In this document: piece by piece, positions 1 through 12,424 of the stretch
Numbering within the stretch: position 1 is the stretch's first letter
Layout of the letters: the number at the start of each line of letters is the position of its first letter
Assembly: GCF_022201045.2 (NCBI RefSeq)
Contig: NC_068557.1
Span: 3,596,001 to 3,660,000, forward strand
Direction of reading: 5' to 3'
From: Citrus sinensis
Lineage: Eukaryota; Streptophyta; Magnoliopsida; Sapindales; Rutaceae
DNA length: 64,000 bases
Program-made: the position numbers and the translations under genes
The notes under the pieces: model-generated
Told to the model about the DNA's origin: nothing
What the model saw: the letters and a program-made list of their open reading frames with translations, nothing else
The model's database searches: none

Positions 1-478
1 TAAATAATAAAATTATTCTTTATTATAAACCTGAGGACAGTAGTAAGTAATTACTTTTCAATTGGTTGAAGTATTTTTATTTTATTTCAGCTTGAAAGGA
101 TAATTTCTCATAAATCCCAGAGGAGTAATTGAGCAGAGTATCACTTGAAATTAATAAATTTAATTTAATATCTGATCTATCTCAATATTCCACAGTACTT
201 TAATGTATGCACACGTTTACAAATACTATTGAATAATTAAGAAAACTCAAGTTCTTTGTATCTCAATGAAACTTGTAACATACATTTCATACAGTCCATC
301 GAAAAATTATAAAAAAAAAAAGAAAAAAATAAAAGAAAATGTAAGCCATACGTTTCACAGGCTACACAATATGAGAAATGGATAAATGTCGGTTGTTTCT
401 TTTTGAACATGCTATCAAAGGATTTTGTTAATACCAAATAAGAAAGTTAAAAAATAAAAAATAGAAGAGGGACAAAAA
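1..478. other. Downstream flank of CHLD
   Basis: AT-rich sequence beyond the CHLD stop codon, presumably 3' UTR and then intergenic DNA. Several A- and T-rich runs could serve as polyadenylation signals, but none stands out. I see no other gene here. Confidence 0.5.
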
Positions 479-3400
479 TCAAGAATTCTTCAATGCTGAT
501 AAAGCATCCTTGGTCGTAGCTGAAATAACAGCATCTGAAGCATTTGGCAAGTAGTAATATTTTCCTGCAAAAATAAAAAAATTTTGTGTTAGTTGCATAT
601 GAATCCAGAAAAACCAGCAGTATTCAAAGCAAACAAACACACCTTGAGCAACTCTGGCAATCTCTTTGGCAAAGCCAGTAGAAACAAACTTGTTTTCTGT
701 GTCGATAACTAAGAGAGACATCCCTGCTTTGTATATTTTCCCAGCAACTTCAAGAATCTCATCCTTCATCAAACAAAAAGATGTAACAATATCAATTAGT
801 TCCAATATTAAATTTCGAGGAATGTCTTCGAACCTAAGCATGCCAATTGCCAAATCTTATTTGTATGGGTGATCATGCATTGGTTGAACAAGTATGCTCA
901 AGTTCAAAATAAGAATCACGAGAAAATACGATAAAATAAAATAAAAGATCATCTCATCGTGACGAAAGTTCGCAGCCAGTCAGCAAAGTGCATTGATACT
1001 GATAAACTAAGCGTACACTGTGGTTCTCATTATTTACCTTCAATTCTTGTGACGAAGGTCTAGGGGCATCAGAAGCAGTTGCTTCAGGATCCGTAGATCT
1101 TTTCAGCGATATATTAGCTCTGCCATCTGTTATTGCAACAATCATTATACGCCCAACATCACCACTCTTCTCCGCATTTAGCCCAACCCTGACGGCCTAG
1201 GCATATTAAAGCATTAAATAATCATAAATGATTGTCTATAATTAGAAAATTGGAACAATAAATGCCAAAATTCGTAGAACTTGATGGTAAAAGAACAGCT
1301 TTAAGCAGGAACGAGAAGGGATGGAAAATCTTAGAAAGAGAATAATTGCTTGGTACACTAAATAATAATCAACAAGTTGGGTTCCAATAATCAGAAGAGA
1401 AGTCATTTGCAACATTTAGACGTTCATCAATAGTTTCTGACAATAAAAGCCACCAACATCTTAAGAATTTCTTTGTCAAGATGCCACAATGATGGGGTTT
1501 AACAGATCTACACACCATTGATAAACCATGAGCTAGAGGAGAACCACCGCCACATGGAAGTCTCTCTAGACGTTTCCTTGCCATTGCAATTGATCTGGAA
1601 GGAGGCAAAAGGACTTCTGCAGAGTCTCCTCGGAAAGGAATAATGGAAACCTACTTAAATTGCCAGTAAACAATACCTGAAATTAGTTAAAAGGTAAATA
1701 TGTGCAACACAGGCTTTTGTAAAGCCAACTTTGGAGCTTTGCTTATTTTCAGAACTGCATGGAAATGATAAAATGCATCACTGAGAAAAATAATCTAGGA
1801 AAAGAAAGATTCACATTTTTTTTCTTTTTTAACCATGCACCCTACCCGTCCCATCCCAAATTAAACATATCCCTTTGGGATTGAACCCTTGTCCTCTTGC
1901 TTTAACAGCAAGTGATAAAATCAACTAGAACATCCTTTCGGGACAAAGGAACTTCAATTAACCAAGGAGAAATTAATTGATTCTTTGCTGCAGCGAAATA
2001 AAGTAATCAATGGAAAGAGAATATTGTTTAATCCAAATACTGAATAATTTGCAGTTTGAAGTTACCTGATCTCTGCATGTATAACTCTCAGCAAGTAGCT
2101 TAAGTGCTGCACCTTTAGCATTTTGCATTCGGTTGAGTGCCATGCTCCCACTTGCATCAACCACAAATATTACCTTCCACAAACAGTAATTTCAAGAACT
2201 CAAATGTCAAATGCATTAAAAGTTGTCAGCCCTTTTCAATTGAATTTATTACTCTATTTCTCACACATGAACAATAAAATAAATGAAACAAGCAGAATCA
2301 ACTATGAATTTATTTAAATTTGGACTAAGCCCCACAAAATGAGATTATGGTCCGCTTCCACACAAACCAACATACAGGTTCAATTTTCCATTTTTCCATG
2401 GCAATTAAAGGCAGCTAAAAACAGAAGATGAAAATATTGATGAGTGATAATACAGCCACAAACTCTTGTACAAACTGATGTGTCATTAATTCATTAGTTC
2501 AATGAAAATATAAAATAATAGAAATAAATCATGTGAGCCAAGAGATATTTAATTCAATCAAGAAATTAACACCACATCAGTTTGTACAAAATAAATTTGT
2601 AGAAGATTTTGTGGCTATATCATTACTCAATATTGATATAATGGCATATAATAGTTGTCGAAATTATGAAGCATCAACCAGAATAAAATATGCAAGATGG
2701 TTTTTGTGGGAAAATCAGCTTCATTCTTTTTCCTTTTTCTTCCTGAAATGGTAAAAGTATTAATTGTAAAATAAGCACTGAGAACATCAAACCTACCAAT
2801 GCTCCTGCTTTCCTTGCCATTCTTTTTGCCCTCATGTCAGTTTTCTCAACAAAAACTTTCCTAGTTTTTTGAGTATCCCTCTCTCGACGTAGTTTTTGAT
2901 ATGGTGCAGCTGCTCTAAGTGTTGCATCAACAGCTAATCTCTTAATAGGACCCTGTGAAAGATATGGAGCTTACTCCGACTGATGAAGTGAAGTATGTAT
3001 GAGGAAAGAAAGTTTAGAAAAACATAAAACACTACTAGCCAATCAACTGGAAACTGGACTTACTGATGATGCACACTAAGGGTCCATAAAATCAACAAGT
3101 TCTCACTTCTCAGGACCAGAAAAGAAATAATAGATTGAGAAAAGAGCACATGTATACAGCAGAAATTTTAATGTCTTATGCATGGTAGAAAGAAGGGAGA
3201 TACGGAGGGATAAAGGGTTATAACCTTTGGGAGCATTGGCTTAATATATCGCCCTCTATCCTCTGAAAAGATTACATTCTTTGCTCTCCCAGCCTTACCT
3301 CGGCGTCTCTGCGCTTGTTGTGCGAAGAAAAGAAGTTTTTCATCAACCAAACCCCCTTCTGCATCAAAAATAAATTCTTCAGGCAACTGTTCCTGCTGCT

Positions 3401-6400
3401 GTTCATTCTCTTCATCATTCTCATCCTGGGAAAAAAGCACCACCATACTTCTTGATCTTAATATAAGAGAAATGGATGTAGGCTAAAAAATCTAAAATAC
3501 TGATCCATTTTAACAAACCTCCTGATCTTCCTCCTCATTCTGCTCCTCCTCCCCTGAATCTTGATTTTGCGGAGGGGGAGGTGGTGGAGGCTGTTGGTTT
3601 TGCTGTTCTGGTGGGGTCTCATTAATTATCGAACGAGGAAGAATGACCAGTTCCACCTGCATTAGATATATGTCAAAAAAAAAAGTTTGTGTATGTTGCC
3701 TTTCTTTCTGTGTATTAGGATATCATCGATGACCAACAGACAATATGAAACAGCAGACTTTTCATCTATTGGGAATATATGATTGTACAAAAAATCTGAC
3801 ACAATTATAGCATTTTTAACTTCTACTATCTACATGGATACAGCAAAGAAGCTCTGCAAACAACAGTATTTTGATCAAGAACAAAATTTTTCTAGCAAAA
3901 GGAAGTCTTGAGAGAAGGAAAAATATAGAAAAAGGAAGAAGAATCGCCAGTGAACCAGAACAAGAATTTTATATTTGTATGGTACAAAATATGACTTTGA
4001 TTCTGTTGAAACTTAAAAGGTCTGAGGTAGAGAAGACTCCAAATAAGTAATTACAGTGAAATTTCACCAACTGTATTTCTTTATTTTTTCATTTTTTCAA
4101 TCAAACATGCACCCTTCCAATACCATAATAGCTCAAGAGGTTTCCAAAATGGTTTTAAAAGACGCTGACCGATTCTAATAATCAAGAATCAAAGAAAGTA
4201 TAAACAAAACTAAGTCATTGAGCAGAAAGATAACTGGTGATCAATAGACAGTTAAAAATCGCCATGCCAAAACAATATTGAAAAGGTGCCCAGCGAGAAA
4301 AATACAAACACGTAATAATTGGTTAGCAATGAAATATAAAGACCGATTTGCTTAAATATTTTCATATCCCAGTCTGCATATATTGATGATAGCCATTAGA
4401 TAGGTCCAGCGGCTATCAATTCATTGTCTCGTGTGTAATAAAAATACTAAAAGCAAGGAGATAAATTCTAGCTGACATCAGCAAGCGTTTTATGTAAAAG
4501 ACAATAAATTGTGAGTTATTGGCTCATTCCAATAGCTCTCATTATGCCATCTCTCATTTTAGAAAAATAGGAACATTCTATAGATTATAAAATAAAAAAT
4601 GTATCATTTTTGTTTGAGCCATTTTTATTTTTTTTTGGTGGGGTGCAGTGGAAGTGCTGTAGGGGGTAATATAGCATTTTGATAAAGCAAGATGCCTTTA
4701 AAAAGTATTAATCTTCAAATGGATGTGCAAAGCCAATGGGCAGAAGAGCATGTGCATTACAATTTAGAAGAATATACTTAACAGCTTTTTTCAGGTCATC
4801 CACGTTAACTTTCTCACGTCCTTCCAAGGCAGCTAAGCATTTTGCAACCCGGGCTGCATATAGTTCTGCTCTGTGTCCCTGAAGTTGATAAAAGACCATC
4901 AAAAGTTATGTAATTGCAGTCCAATAATAAAAGCAAATTTAAACGTTGACAATATCTACTTAGAAATTTTAAACAAACTGGAAATATTTCTATTGTAAAA
5001 TGATTTAAAATTCAGTTGTGAATGGAGCAAAAGGTATTAACGCTTTTGCTGACGTGGTAACAATGGGGCACTCACTTATGAGCAGGAAGAGGAATTAGTT
5101 AAGGATAACTACCTTTGACCAAGATTTGACCTTACACAGGTTTTGCTATATAAGAAGCTGACGTAACGGTTCTTTAACTCAGCCTAACTCTCTTTATAGG
5201 GATTGTAAAAGAGTGATCTTGGTATCATTGTGTTAAGTGTAATCTTCTCTCTGATTCAGTGTAATTCTTGTCATGGATAATGAAGAATGGAGCCTGTACT
5301 TGTTCATAGAAAGGGCACAATATGTGCTGGTGCTGCTCTGATTATCTTTTCCTGATCAATGCTGTTTATATTCTAATCAGTTGCATCATCTGTATTCTTT
5401 TAAATTATCACCATGAAGGTTCTTTAAGCACAGGTGCTCAATAAATGGCAAAATGACACTGACCATAACAAATTCTAGAGATTCATAAAATTTTGGGCAA
5501 AAGTCATCTTGATAGTGTTCAAGAATTTTATAAAGCTCCGCTTCACAATGATCCTACGGTTTGGCCTTTTCATGAAATTTAAAACAGAATTTACAGTATC
5601 AATGTGCAGACCTGGCAACCACCTCGAAGGGCTTCCATAACCAGGTACTTCAACTGCTCCCTGCCAATGGCAACATCCTTCAAATACTCTCTAGCCAAAA
5701 TGATCTGCAACGCATGAATACATGCAAGCAATCACACTTTTGTTAAATTAATGAAACAGTTTCATTTTCATTATCAAAGAATACCATAAGTAATAAAAAC
5801 TACCAAAAACGCATCAGAACAATGGTTAGGCTTTTCATTTCAGTAATGTATAATCAATGACTGCAAAAAAAAATTTATGAATAAAATATGGCACTGACCT
5901 GACATATAATAATATTATTATCAAAGGCATCATACTGCAAAATGAAGCCAAGTGGCATAGGTACAAGAAATCTAATTATTATTACTACTTCCAGTATATT
6001 TTTCGGTTAATTTTCCTATGTCAAATTCTCTGGGAAAATTGTTCAAGCCTTTTAAGAGGCTCTCTGTTCATTTAAATTCTTATATTAACAAAGACAGTTA
6101 TCATAGAACAGCAACCAGACGAGGCAAGCGACCCGCCATAAACTACCACATAACCTGTAAATCCTATTTATAAGACCAAACTCCAAAGAAAGTCTCGACT
6201 TTCAATCGAGTGAAATTGTGGATGCATAAGATATCAATGCAAAGCTTCTAACTTAAAAGATAGTCGTTAAAGCAGAGCATACCTGAGTCTTTGCTAAGTC
6301 TGTTTCTTCCTCAACCATTTTAAAGACTTCATTACTACGTTCCTGAAATTGTGTAGCAATACCAACAGCGGCAACACGATCTTCAAAAGTCATTGGAAGA

Positions 6401-8691
6401 TCTGCACTGCAGAACAACTGTGCCATTGATGGAATGGGAAAGAGGAAACAAAGATAAAAAACACATTCCATTTTCTAAACAAAAGGTATATACCTCAAAT
6501 TAATTGCAATGCGATCTAGTAAATGTTCACGTACGACACCCTCTTCTGGATTATAAGTAGCAATCAAAAGTGGCTTGCACGGATGTTTGAAACTGATTCC
6601 CTCTCGTTCCACAATATTAACCCCTTCCGTCAATACATTAAGAAGCAGATTACTAATGCCTTCATCCAAAAGATTAATCTCATCAATATATAAGACACCT
6701 CTATGAGCTTCAGCCAGAAGGCCAGGCTGGAAAACAGTTGTTCCTGTTTTCACGGACTCCTCAACGTCAACAGATCCGATGAGTCTGTCCTCCGTGACTC
6801 CGAGTGGAATCTGTAGCAGCAATGTCCTAAGGTACATGAAGAATGAAAAAACCCTGAATTCTAAAGTCTTTTTTCACAAAACACACCTGAACAAAAGGAG
6901 ATCTAGCAATCTGAGTCTTCAAATTTCCAGCAGTATCATATTCAGCTTTTTCATCTAAGCCATCTTCCCACCTTCAAATGTTATGATCCAAAATATCAAT
7001 CTTTGAAAGGAAAAGGCCATATGTGTTCACATTATTTGGACAGAGCCGATAATAACATATGAATGAGGCAAGCTTCGTAGTTGTGATTAGTAGTTTCATT
7101 ACAGCTGCATGTGTAAAGTAACTGAAATTGATCTCTGAAACAAAAAATTTCTACAATTCTCTGCCTTTCACTTGATGCTGGCTACTAGGCACGTATCACC
7201 GAAATTTTAGATGGGCAAAAAGGTTTATCTTAACTTTCCCACTAAAAAAAACATTAATCTCAACACTCCCCACCTGCCAATAGAGTTTCTCGGCCAGCAT
7301 TAGATGTTATTTTTTCATGGAAAAATATTTTGCATCTTCAATCGGGAAACGATTAAAACTGTTATTTCAGAAGCAGAAAGAAGATGAATCATTAACAAAT
7401 TGTTAAATGTTAAGTTTTTTCCTCAAGGGAATAATATATATAATTGACCTTTGCACTTCTCAGGATATTTGGTAATGCCATTCACGAAATAGCAACATTT
7501 GCTGCACCTGGTAAAAGGCTTTCCACATCTTTCACTAGAAATCCTATTGTACTATGCATAATGTGTATAGAGTGTATGATAATGTTATCCATGACATATG
7601 AGATACAAAGCCTACTAATAGGCTGTAAAAAGTTACAGCGTTACTATCAAAGATAACGATATCTTAGCTATATGGAAAATAAAGTACAAGCAATCAGTGG
7701 ACTTACTCATCTGGGCAGGTAGGATCTGCATTTGCTATTGAACCAACAACTACTTCAATCGGTGGCAAAATTGCATGTAGTCCACGTGCCATAACTGTCT
7801 TGGCTGTTCCTCGCCTTCCAGAGATAGCAATCCCTCCAATTTCACGGTCAATAGCTCCAAGCAAAAGAGCTGTTTTAATAGCATCCTATAACATGATATG
7901 CATCTTCATTATACATCCATCATCTTAGCTAACCAGCATTATTAGCCATCATACAAATTTAACAAATTAGACACAAGAAAAGCTGTACAGAGGCTTTATC
8001 CTTCCCAAAAATTTTCAACAAAAATGTAATCTCTATTAAGAACAATTTATCATAAAATGTACACAGACATAAATCAAAGTGATATATCAACTACTAGAAT
8101 TTGCACCAAACTGAGAATCTACTTCACTATGGACGGTTCTGAAGCTAAAGCCTTAGGGTAATATGTTGCTATGCTTCTGCTTAATTTCGAAAGCAAATTC
8201 CACTTCACAGAAGTGGTGAACTAAAAGCCACAACACCTCAATAATTAGCAAACACGTATAACAACAGTACTATATAGTCTAAAAATGAAAAAAAAAAAAA
8301 AAACAAGAGAACCCATTTGCCCATTCACGAAGAAAATTCACAAGCATAAATATAAACAGTGAGTTATTGGTTTTAGTTTTAAGTTGTAGACCTGGCCAAC
8401 AACAGCAGCTAATGGGAAGAACTGTCTTCCGTAGGAATCTTGATCCTCGCTGGCAGCAGCAACAGCGCCATTGGCAGAGTCAAGAGTTGCGTTTGAAGAA
8501 GAAGCACGAACGTGGAAGAAGCGGTGGTGCTTTGGCCTTGTTCTGAACTTGAAAAAAGGAGGAGGAGAATAAGAGAAGAGAAGTGGGTGTAGCTTCAAAG
8601 AAGGAACAAGTACAGAACAAGATTGTTGGAGGTGTGAAAGGGAAGTGGAAGCTGCTGATGAAACTGTTGTTATTGTTGATGAAAATGCCAT
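479..8691 (-). CDS. CHLD: Magnesium chelatase subunit D, chloroplast precursor
   Basis: CHLD works with CHLI and CHLH to insert Mg2+ into protoporphyrin IX, the first committed step of chlorophyll synthesis, in the chloroplast. Exons on the minus strand: 8691-8392, 7885-7707, 6971-6887, 6810-6494, 6406-6283, 5704-5612, 4878-4783, 3656-3519, 3425-3225, 2952-2797, 2173-2066, 1650-1516, 1196-1038, 763-643, 564-479. Reading phase is continuous and gives 765 aa, close to the roughly 760 aa usual for plants. The N-terminus (about 60 residues) is rich in Ser, Thr and Arg, as in a transit peptide. An AAA+ region follows, with the Walker A-like GRRGTAKT at 123-130 and the Walker B-like VLYIDE at 227-232. 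Then come a seven-proline run with an acidic linker (about 421-452) and a C-terminal von Willebrand A domain with the MIDAS motif DASGSM at 569-574. The donor after exon 7 is the less common GTTAAG. The ATG at 8691 gives the expected plastid-targeted start. Identification is firm. Confidence 0.96.
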
Positions 8692-11098
8692 TGATTGAAA
8701 ATGAACTGAAAGTGTGAAAGAAAAAGATAAGAAATGTTTTCGTTATCTGTTCTGTTGTATTGTAAATTTGTACATCTCTACTGATGCCATTGCTGCTTTC
8801 TCACTCTTGTCGTGGTCTCACTGTTTGTGGTCCACGGGCCGATCCAATGCATCTCAGTGTTCATTTAGCATACTTTTTGTTTACCCCCACCCAGTGAATT
8901 TAACAATTAGTTTTCAACCGGCATCACCATTTAAGTTGAAACATGCAGAAGTAAGGAATTAAAAAAAAAAAAAAAATTTCCGGCTTCATCCGCTCCTACA
9001 ATTACACTTTTCCTTTAAAAATAAAATTCTTGACATCCTCAAACTTTCTTGCATACCTTAGTTTCTTAAATGTAATTGCGGCTTAGTATTTTAATAAATT
9101 GGACGGAGTTTCAATTCCTTTTTAAGATTATTTTTAGTATGGTGCTAGATCAATCAAATTAGTGATTGAAACTGATCAAGTTTGTTAAAGCATATTTGAT
9201 TTAATCTGCCGAAGGAGAAAAGAAAATTTCCTCCCACATATGTATACCGTCAGGGGGGAAACAAACTCTCAAAACCTCGACCTCAAAAATAATAAATGCA
9301 CTAATTTGATTGATTTTCTCATCAACCAATAACAAATGCGAGTTGCAACTTAAAACCTTTTGTTACCATCTCACAGACCATCATTCATCATTGTCGCTAA
9401 ATCAGAAACCTTCCGTCCTCAACCAACCTTTACCTCACCAGCCGGAATCCAATCGGTAAATAACTGATACTAGATATAGCATTTGCTAAAATTCAAAGAA
9501 AAACTTGCTTACAAAAATATTGCCAGATGGCAAGAACCTTAATGAAACAGCCTAAACTTGAGGAAAAATAAAACACAAATAAGTAGTGCTTCATGCTTCC
9601 AGTCATATGCCTAAAAGTTTCCAAGTTCCAACACATGCTAAGAAAATATTAATTAGTGCAGATACATTGTCCAAAACACAACAAAACGCCCAAAAAAAAA
9701 AAGTAGCAGAAATTTTCAGGGATTGTCAATAATCTTGGCAAGTAATTCTCCCTTGAGCGCAAGCCAGAGAAACTATCACAGAGGTTTCACGCTCACAAAC
9801 GCTGTGAAATGTGAAAATGATTAGAAGTGGTCACAAATTCAGCTCAATGTCTGCCACTTAGGACTCATTCAAAACCAGCTGGTATGTCAACTAAGCAATT
9901 CCATAATTTTGAGTTCATAGATACATAAATCAATCAAAAAAGTCTGTGCTTTGCAGTTATGTAACTGATGAGTTCATGATCCATCACATTATGCACTTTG
10001 TGAGCCAATTTGAACAAACTTTTTTATGTCTGATGCAAGCTCTATTGGCAAAGCAGAGATTGAACAACTATGCTTTGACTTGACTAGTTTACAGACTACA
10101 AGCTAGGAAGTAGGAACTAAGAAAGTACAATCAAGATTAAATACAGAAACTACAAATGCATGTAAATACTGCCCCAAAAGTTTATATTGGTTGAACTGAT
10201 TTTGATTAAGATACATGTAACCTTTAGAATACAGACCATTCCAGATCATAACAGGGTACCCTTGAAGATATAATGGGATGAGCTAACAGCTGAAGAATCA
10301 AACATATTTGAAACCAAAATAAAAAAATATCAAGATAATGCCTGGTTTTCAGTCAATATCCAACTGGCAGAACTCTATCTTGCTTTCAAAATTCATATAA
10401 AATGATCTCTTGATGGAAAAGAGTAGTCCCAAAACAGTTCAAAGTAGCCAGTGGGAAATTTGGGCCTGATTTCCCTTTCAACCAAGAAGCAGAAACAGAA
10501 TCTTCTTATTAACTCTCAAAAATAATGGTCAGCAGCCAAAGATAAGCCAAAAGATAGACCTTCACTAATGGTAAGTGTAGGCATGTGGCAAAACATCTTT
10601 ATCCTCAGCAAAGAGTGATACCTTTTCACGAAAACCATTCTCATGCAATCATAATACTGCAACTCCATACACGGGTCAAATGCCTGATGAAGTTGGTCCA
10701 GCCATGTTGGTAAACCCTAAATCTCAAAATGAGATGACAGCCGAGCATACAATGGCTTTAACTCATAACTATTAAATAAAATAAACTTCAAATAAAAAAT
10801 ATGTCATAGTAAATTTAGATTAAAAGAAAATGTATCCCGAAAAAGAAAACTACAGTATTGCTCACACATTGAAGAATCAAATAAGATGGCTCTGACCAGA
10901 GACAGTTTCCTCCTCTATAGGTTTCATTGGCTCATAACATGTACATGATCTAATTAATCTTCTATATATTTCCGAAAAACAGAACAGATGTGTAATTGGA
11001 TCAGATAATGAGCTTATTACTAATAATATATATCCAGATATACATGCAATCCACCAAAAGAAGATCTGGAAGTAAATAGATTTCAGTTGAAAATTCAG

Positions 11099-11199
11099 TA
11101 CGAAAATAAGTTACCATAGCAGATAACTTGTGACAAATGTTACAACAGATACGAAAATAAGTTACCATAGCAGATAACTTGTGACAAATGTTACAACAG
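11099..11199. repeat. 51-bp tandem duplication, two copies
   Basis: The unit beginning TACGAAAATAAG at 11099 starts again at 11150 and runs almost perfectly to 11199. The near-identity of the copies suggests a recent event. It lies in noncoding DNA. Confidence 0.95.
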
Positions 11200-12265
11200 C
11201 AATTGCTGGATGCAAATAAACATTACAGATTCTACAACAAACTGAAAAGATGTAGAAGCATGCACATGTAAAATCTCCATTATACAATAAACAAAACTCG
11301 CAATTAATAAATCTTCTCCACTGGGCCTCGTCTTCTAATTTCCATAGCAAAATAAATGTCATCAATAACCATAATTTCTTATAAAGGAGTTACATAACAA
11401 GAAATACACAAATACAGACATCAAAGTATATCATGTTAGAAATTCTAGCAAATGACCCCTCACCATCATAGTCATTAGATGTCAAAGCAGGTATTAAGAT
11501 TTCTTAAATGTTTTCAGTTCTATTTTTTCTTATTGATTCTAACGAACAACAATTGACCTTAACCACAAAAGTGGACATTTTACTCTACATCAGGGTATCA
11601 AAAAACTATTCAATGATTTATACAAAAGTTTCCTTTCAAGGCAAACACCAAAATTGAAGTATGAAGTTCATTGCATCTACAACATATTCACTAATCATAA
11701 TTTGATTTAATCCTATAGATTTGACATCCACAAATTAAGTACAAAAGGATAAACTTTATAAGCAATTGAATATGTAGCAAGAAGGGTAGCTGCCCAGAAA
11801 CTTAAAAAAAGAACAAAACAAAAAACAAAAAAAGTAGCAACTATCAATTTTCTGTAAAAGGAAAAAAATTCCACAATAAGCTTTCATCATACCAATCAAT
11901 AGTTATTCCATTACATACAATGTCTGCTGACCTGGTCAAGAATTTCCCCTGAATCTCCGAGAAATATTTCCCAAGCACAAATCATCTTTTCAAAAAATTT
12001 TGAACCATTAAAAGAAATGCAGCAAAATGGGGAATTCTAGGAAATGGAAGTCATCAGAGTTTATGGTCACAGACGGTCTCTTATTTTCTTCTGTTTCAAA
12101 TGAATCATTCTGATGTACTCCTAAAAATTGTGCCAGCATTCAGACAAGATTAGAAGATTTACAAGTAACTCTAGCCTTACAGAAAACTCTACCCTCTACG
12201 GTGATGGCAGTCTTGTTTGCACTAATTAAATGGTAAGTTGTAAATCTAATCTAGATTGCTCCCAT

Positions 12266-12298
12266 CCCCCCCCCCTCCCCCCCAAAAAAAAAAAAAAA
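12266..12298. repeat. C10-T-C7-A15 homopolymer tract
   Basis: A polypyrimidine C run interrupted by one T is followed directly by 15 A. It lies about 100 bp beyond the PTM-like stop codon. Such runs are prone to length errors in sequencing. Confidence 0.9.
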
Positions 12299-12390
12299 GC
12301 ATCTAACAATTTATCTGATGTCACATATGCTTGCGCATGCAAATCTGAATCCATAAGAGTTCCATCCATTGGAGAATTTAGGATGGCCAT

Positions 12391-12424
12391 AGTCTTCACT
12401 AAACCATAGCCTTCACTAAACCAT
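12391..12424. repeat. 17-bp tandem duplication at the PTM-like stop codon
   Basis: The unit AGTCTTCACTAAACCAT (12391-12407) is followed by a copy with one change (12408-12424). On the minus strand the second copy read by the ribosome shifts the frame and supplies the TAG at 12401-12399. Without one unit the frame would stay open for several dozen codons. Confidence 0.95.

Larger units (their letters stand above)
8692..12390. other. Intergenic region between CHLD and the PTM-like gene
   Basis: About 3.7 kb separates the CHLD start from the stop codon of the upstream gene on the same strand. It should hold the CHLD promoter (next to 8691) and the 3' UTR of the PTM-like gene (next to 12390). 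All six reading frames are broken and no product is recognisable. Visible structures are a 51-bp tandem duplication (11099-11199) and a mixed C/A homopolymer (12266-12298). Confidence 0.5.

Noticed and set aside
5040..5420. LTR-like segment in CHLD intron 6 (CTATATAAGAAGC box and T-rich downstream part)
   Set aside because: No matching TG..CA ends or 5-bp target duplication could be found, so a transposon call is not supported.
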